64,000 nt of DNA from Uranotaenia lowii. Lineage: Eukaryota > Arthropoda > Insecta > Diptera > Culicidae. The translations under genes and the position numbers were made by a program. Numbering within the stretch: position 1 is the first letter of the stretch; each line of letters begins with the position of its first letter. The DNA is taken from NCBI RefSeq assembly GCF_029784155.1, contig NC_073693.1:353342591-353406590 (forward strand). Reading direction: 5' to 3'. The notes under the pieces were generated by a model. That model saw only the letters and a program-made list of their open reading frames with translations, was not told the origin of the DNA and did not search any database. Below are positions 58,334 through 64,000 of the stretch, one piece after another.

Positions 58334-58351
58334 ATCCGGCTCGAAGGACCA
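58334..58351 (-). other. Primer-binding site, tRNA-Tyr type
   Basis: On the element strand it reads TGGTCCTTCGAGCCGGAT, the same 18 bases and two-base spacing as in BEL element 1. Confidence 0.75.
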
Positions 58352-58353
58352 AA

Positions 58354-58925
58354 TGTCGAGGGCTCAGGGTTGCAGTGGGTGATTCCCAGACATTAATTTA
58401 GCGGACACTAGCTCCCAAATTTCGGGTGAGTTTCTTTTATTCACTTTTGCGGTTTTTCTTGAGATCAAATGATGACACTTGCACTGATAGTTCAAACAGT
58501 TTATTTTAAACAATTACTACACACTTTATTTTTAACTTTAGAAGACTTTTACTGACTTATATTGAATTTTATTACTAAACACTTAACATCAAGAAACAAC
58601 AATGATTTTGAACTTGCGGCTTGGCCGTCTACTCTTCGTGCTGGAACAAATTGAAGTGATCGGGATGATGGCGGTTCGATATGCCCAAGCCTATCTTCGC
58701 GGTGCATAGAACGCCATATCTCCCGCCAAGAAACTCGCGGAGTTCTATCATAATAGGTTCGAAATATTTCTCGCCTCACGCGCCGTCGGTGTTTGCGCCG
58801 TCGGTGTTTGCGCCGTCGGTAGTTGCGCCGTCGGTAGTTGCGCCGTCGGTAGTTGCGCCGTCGGTGATTGCGCCGTGTCGAAATTACGCTGGCTGATGTA
58901 GAGGATCGATTTCCATGCATAAACA
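58354..58925 (-). repeat. 5' LTR of BEL/Pao element 2
   Basis: 572 bp, with one more 15-bp unit than the 3' LTR; otherwise it matches by eye. On the element strand it starts TGTTTATGCATGG and ends CCCTCGACA. Confidence 0.93.
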
Positions 58926-58930
58926 TGATC

Positions 58931-60651
58931 CATAAATTAAAATAAATAATCTTCTAGTTCTAAGAAAAAAAAAAGTTCTAAAGAAGAACAGGGGAAATGA
59001 GCCGAGTGTTACTGTAATATGTCAAAAATGTGTGAAGAAATTCTTCAAGTTTTCATGGTGAAACGTATTCTTTTTTTATGTGAGTCACCTCCTTTTGATA
59101 ATACGATACAATATAATTCGTTAAATCATCTGTTCAAAAATTCATCTTATTACGCTTAGTTTTAGGAAAATCCCTCAAAAATGGTTGGCGTTGTGTCTTA
59201 TTTTACGTTGATTTCGTATAGGTAGTTAACATTTAATAATAAAAAGGATCATCCTTTGCTGCAATATATCCTATGAAAATCAGCGTATGTATGTACCAAA
59301 TTTTATGAGAATCACTTGAAGGTTGTGTTTGTCTTATTTTCACTTATAAGGAGTTATGCATATACAAACTTAGCGATCGCTCTCAGTCGAGCGGTCGCTG
59401 AAAGCAATGTTTTCGGTTTATTATGAATAAAGTTTGTTTTGGCAGCTGTTTTCTCAGTCAGGAGCTCATTTTAGAACAAGCTAGTTTGATATGAATAAAG
59501 CCCAAATTTGGAGCAATAAACCAAGCCTGGCTAAGCTAAGCTAATAAAGCCCAAATGTGAAACAATAGCTTGGCAAATAGCCTAGTAATTGCTTGAGTTT
59601 TAAAGCATTCTCGAATCAAAAATTCTTTTAAAACGTAATAAATTCATCAAATAACATAAATGTAACATAAATAAACAAAAATCGAAGTGAGAAAGCAACT
59701 TTTTCATGTTTTTGACGTTTTATGAAGTGATTTACTGAGGTGTTTCTTATTCTTCTAAATGTTCAACTCCACATTTAAAAGGAGTCCTATACATTGCACA
59801 AGTCCACAAAATTCACATTTTTCCAAGGTGCAGGCAATTTAAGAACTAAATAAAGTTTAGGTGGTTGAGGTTAGGATAAGTTTAGGTGCAAACAATTATT
59901 TAAAAAAAAAAAATGTTTTCGGTAGGTCAACATTATATGAAAAATGAGGAAGCAGGCGTTGTCTTGTTGTCAACGCACGTGTTTTTTTCGGGTCTGTGAA
60001 TTTGTTTTTATTAAACTGATTTTTGTAATAGTGATTATTTGATGAATTGTTCGAAAAAGTGTTCAACGAGTAGCCGGAAGTCAATTGGAACATTGATCAC
60101 CGGCAGTGGTTCAAACGGGCTTGGGGAGGATTGTTTCCTAATGTACTTTGATTTACTTTGAGCAAGTGGTTTGAATCGTTTTTTTTTCTTTGCGCGACTG
60201 TAGTGCAATTTCACTAGCTTCATCGGGAAAGAGGAGGTTGTGTGTTTCAATAATGGTCCGTGGATTCTGAAATCTGCAGATTATGAGTGAAAATGTGTTG
60301 GGATGCAGTGCATAACTATTGAATTCGGCATTTGAATATGATTTCTTAAAGCAATGTTTATGTTGTGCTGGGGTGGGAAATGGAATTGGATCTCACAACA
60401 GTTCAAGCAAACTCGGCATGCTGCGATTAAATAGACAGGACATCAAACGATCGGAAGACTGATATACAATGGATTGTGGGTTCAAGCCAGCCGGAGTATC
60501 TTGGCAAATTTGGAATCATGAGTTGGTTACTTAGGTACCTTTTCAGGATTCTTTATTTGTTTTGAACAGTTGAAAGGGAGTGCGATGAGTCAAACCTGTC
60601 CCAAACCAGTGGTAACGGACCCCTTGGTTGTGCTGCAATTGATAAGTTAAG
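58931..60651. other. Intergenic or intronic, no gene seen
   Basis: AT-rich. A short taagctaagcta motif at about 59533 has a counterpart (agcttagcttagcttgatt) near 62865. No protein-like ORF. Confidence 0.5.
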
Positions 60652-60653
60652 TA

Positions 60654-61658
60654 CAGTACCGTTCATAATTGTATAGAAACTGGAAGCACGCGCACTGTCA
60701 CTTCGACTTTGAACCTCCATAACTTTTTACTCTGATGATATTTTTTGATAAATTTTTTTGCGTTAGATAGATCAAACATCACACTATTATATCACAAAAT
60801 TTGAGATTTCTGGAGTTTGCGTGGCCTGAGATTCAGTAATTCTATGAAAATTTGACTTTTTGGACTTTTCTCATTCAAACTGCAATATCTATGAAACTAC
60901 GCTACATTTTTTCTTGAAATTTTGCAGGGTGATTGTTGAAACATAAAGCAAGCCTGTCTAAAGTTTTCAAAAAGTTCTATCGATGAGATCAAAAGTTACG
61001 CGAGGTGCAATATTTCAGGCATGAACCTAGAAATGCTATTTCTATAGAATTTTGGACGATTCATGAGAACAATAACGTTTCCTCCACCAATCAGACAAAA
61101 AATGTCTGACAAAAGCAATGAAGAAAAGATAGAATGGAATGAATGATCCATTTGTGTTTTGAAATCAGAATCTCGCGATATTGTTTTGAATTTTTGGTTG
61201 AAACAGATTTACTGGTTGTTAAACAGAGAAAATGATTTTCCTATGGAAACATTCGTCCAAAATTCTATAGAAATCGCATTTCTAGGTTCATGCCTGAAAT
61301 ATTGCACCTCACGTAACTTTTGATCTCATCGATAGAACTTTTTGAAAACTTCAGACGTGCTAGCTTCATATTTCAACAATCACTCTGCAAAATTTTATTA
61401 AAAAATGTAGTGTAGTTTCAGAGATATTGCAGTTTTAATGAGAAAAGTCCAAAAAGTCTGATTTTCGTAGATTTACTGAATCTCAGGCCACACAAACTCC
61501 AGAAAGCTCAAATCTTGTGATATAATAGTGTGATGTTTGATCTATCTAACGCAAAAAATTTGATCAAAATATATCATCAGAGTAAAAAGTTGTGGAAGTT
61601 CAAAGTCGAAGTGACAGTGCGCGTGCTTCCAATTTCTATACAATTATGAACGGTACTG
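60654..61658. mobile_element. 1-kb palindromic (long-TIR) TA element
   Basis: The left arm (60654 to about 61065) and right arm (about 61245-61658) are reverse complements at about 85-90% by eye. The ends are cagtaccgttcataattg and its exact complement, flanked by TA on both sides (60652-60653, 61659-61660). About 180 bp lie between the arms. There is no ORF. This is the structure of a mariner/Tc1-related MITE with very long inverted repeats. Confidence 0.85.
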
Positions 61659-61660
61659 TA

Positions 61661-63010
61661 TTAACAATATTTGAATGTGCGATCGAGACTTCCCGTACCG
61701 CCTCGGGTCGGAAGACCTGTCAACCACTGGTGGGTTCTCATGCATACATACTACATATATACATAGGTCAAAATTATATGAAAAACTTCTGTACTTTTTT
61801 GAACAAACATTACAAAAAAAAATTTAAAAGCAAAAATCAAATCGGTCTACTTCTAATTTGTTTTTTTAAATACAACCTTTTTTTAGATTCTTAAGTAATG
61901 ACAGAAATATTTGTAATGATATCTTTCGAAATTTAAAAAAAAACTGTAGACTTTTTCAGAATATTTATATTCTGTAATCTGAATATGCGCTATGGGCAAA
62001 ATATTATTCCTTGAGTGAATTAGGCATCATAAAAAAAATCAGAATCAGTTTTTTTTCATATAAGTTTGTTAATTCTCCAAGTAGCAATAATTGATTTCAC
62101 TCACATCTGTTCATTGTTACCTTATAAACTTCATATCACCAAAATCTGACGAAAAATTCGAGTTCAGGACGCCAAAATCTTTCAAATACAGACCCCGTTG
62201 GTTTTCGGCAACCTTCGATTTTGGCAACATCCGATTTTGGCACATGGCAACGGTTTTTTTTGAATTACAAATAAAAGTCTAAAAATGATTAAACAAATCT
62301 AAAAAATACTGAAGAGTGTCAAAAATAGTAAATATGACAAAAAACAAACATTAAAAACAAAATAAGAAAATTGCAAAACGCATCAAAAACAGAATAAATA
62401 AAATAAAAAAAAACCGAAAATGGTCGGAAATTGTCTAAAAATTACTTTACTGGTAATAAATAACAACAATAGTTTTTTGTAGTAATAGTAGTAATATAAC
62501 TTTGGATAAAAAATGTTACTCGATTCCTGCAGTAAAACTCATGTGAAAAAAGCACAAACCTTACTTGTACTCCACGTGCTTATTGTGCTAATTTGAAAGC
62601 TGTGTAACCGTAGAATGAGAACGAAAAATCTCAAAAAACTGCTTTGCATAGCCAGGGACTTTTTTAATTTATGTATTTAACCTTTGCAAAATCATTTTAT
62701 GAAATTATTTAAGGCTCTAGCAAACAAAGTTGGCTATTTTTAAATATTTTTCATTTTAAATAGCTTTTTTTAAATTTTGAAATGGTTATAAACTTTATCA
62801 TGAAACGCTTAGCTGCTCGTCATGTTAGCAAAAAATTAAGCTTAAGAATAGTCAAAACCAAAATTTAGCTTAGCTTAGCTTGATTGGCTACTCACATCCA
62901 CCTTTAATCATTGAATCCTAAATGTTTCATCAACATTTTTCATTCATGTAAATTAACCAACGAATGTTTAAGTTATTTTAAAATGGCCATAAGTTTTGTT
63001 CAGAGGTCAA
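61661..63010. other. AT-rich, no gene seen
   Basis: Low-complexity A/T sequence; short ORFs only. Confidence 0.5.
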
Positions 63011-63014
63011 ATGT

Positions 63015-63170
63015 ATGGAGCCTGGGATTGGCAGCACATTCACAATGCTCAAACCTGATGCTCTCTCTTTGAACGTCAATAACGGCGCCGGCCACGTCCT
63101 AGTAGTCAATGGATAGATTGGAAAAGGTAGGAAAGGATGAAAGATCAATTATGTGCTTTAGGACCGAGGT
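63015..63170 (-). repeat. SINE-like copy related to 45315
   Basis: The blocks cgtcaataacggcgccggcc and cctagtagtcaatggatag match the insert at 45315-45619 with a few changes. No target duplication or tail was found, so it is an old or partial copy. Confidence 0.5.
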
Positions 63171-64000
63171 CACCTCTGCATTCTAGCAAAACAATTTTCG
63201 TTTGGAGGTTTGGGATAAAGGATTTGATTGGGAGACACTTTTGACTAGTGTGATCAAAACTATTGTCACTACACTACTGAAACCTAAACAAAGTCTGCCC
63301 TTATTTTGAAGTATTTACAATGAGATTTATTTCTCAACTAATTTAAGTAAGTTTATGGATTAGATAAACTAGTTGAAAACGTGTTCATTGAATTTTGAAA
63401 TCTATTGCAAACCAATTACAAATGTTACTAAACTTTACTCTTATTTAATTGATTGATTTGGTTTAGCAAGAATAAAAAGAAGTTGATGCAAATAAATAGC
63501 GTTTATTTGTAAAATTGTTTGCGTGTATGGTTGCTTTTTGTGCGATAACGCTATCACGTAAAAGTTATTAATTTTTTCCTGATTTTGCTTAAATGTTTAA
63601 AGAAACAATGTATAATGGAAGGAATTAGTCGATTTTTTTTATTTTATTATGTATTTTGGAAATCTTAGCAATCCTTACCTAAATGTAGGGAAGACGCAGG
63701 ACGCATTTTTTTTTCAATTTTCTCATTGCGAAAGGGTGTTTAGTAAACACCGTTTACTTTCAATTTAATTTAAATTTACCTTCATTTTTAAGTCTATTGA
63801 CATTCTCAAATCATAGATTCAAATTAAATTTCATTTATTTTGTTACATTACTTTAAAAATATTTTTTAAGGGGGGGGGGGGAAGGGTCTAACACTTTCAA
63901 AAAATCGATTTTTTTATTTTTTTATTTTCTTATTGTAAAACATTTCAAGAATGTTGTGTCAAATTTTCAAGTCAATTGAAGCAAAACTGTAGAAGTTATA
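63171..64000. other. AT-rich, no gene seen
   Basis: Includes a run of ten G at about 63869-63880 and T-rich stretches. No gene or element can be supported. Confidence 0.5.

Larger units (their letters stand above)
53603..58925 (-). mobile_element. BEL/Pao LTR retrotransposon 2, gag-protease only
   Basis: A 5,323-bp element on the minus strand. The LTRs are 557 bp (53603-54159) and 572 bp (58354-58925), differing visibly only by one 15-bp repeat. Flanking TGATC at 53598-53602 and 58926-58930 is a 5-bp target duplication. The primer-binding site at 58334-58351 is the same tRNA-Tyr type as in element 1. The single ORF ends just after the start of RT; the other 1.4 kb before the 3' LTR has no polymerase or integrase. 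Confidence 0.93.

Overview
This window looks like nuclear DNA from a dipteran insect, most likely a mosquito (inference). The reasons are intron-bearing genes with insect-like proteins, long Gln/Asn runs in coding exons, AT-rich intergenic DNA, a very high load of LTR, LINE, copia, Tc1 and mariner relics, and two mariners of the DD37E type, which is best known from mosquitoes. Two runs of exactly 500 N (8138-8637 and 34291-34790) are scaffold gaps, so order across them is only as good as the assembly.

Only four host genes can be supported. (1) At 2641-8137 (+), a spliced gene encodes a very long, Ser-rich, disordered protein that is cut by the first gap; I could not name it. (2) At 34791-35509 (+), the last two exons of Integrator subunit 4 begin at the second gap. 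(3) At 36017-36823 (-), a complete two-exon CHMP2A/Vps2 gene (ESCRT-III) lies tail to tail with IntS4. (4) At 50878-52696 (-), the last two exons seen of a two-finger C2H2 zinc-finger protein with Asn/Gln tracts; its upstream exons are not visible.

The rest is a nest of mobile elements. A BEL/Pao element (9402-15711) has identical 425-bp LTRs and a 5-bp target duplication. A decayed copia lies at 20440-23460. At 26620-31110, LINE fragments on both strands are interrupted by a Jockey 3' end and by a 2.36-kb Ty3/Gypsy element (28385-30740, 4-bp duplication). A DD37E mariner (32126-33393) and a LINE fragment run up to the second gap. At 42461-49190 there are copia gag, a Tc1 element with doubled terminal repeats, a LINE split by a SINE-like insert, a DD37E mariner split by a LINE, and copia RT. 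A second BEL/Pao element (53603-58925, minus strand, 5-bp duplication) follows. A 1-kb palindromic TA-flanked element sits at 60654-61658. Two very large tandem arrays (7-bp unit at 18.5-19.3 kb; 9- and 11-bp units at 37.4-39.3 kb) give long but meaningless open frames.

The most notable pattern is that all three LTR elements with paired LTRs and target duplications (two BEL/Pao, one Gypsy) carry Gag plus aspartic protease but lack essentially all of reverse transcriptase, RNase H and integrase. They look like independently derived 'gag-protease-only' elements that would have to borrow polymerase functions from full-length relatives. In both BEL elements the space where pol should be holds unrelated sequence. 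In the first this includes an antisense segment bounded by good splice signals, which suggests captured host DNA.
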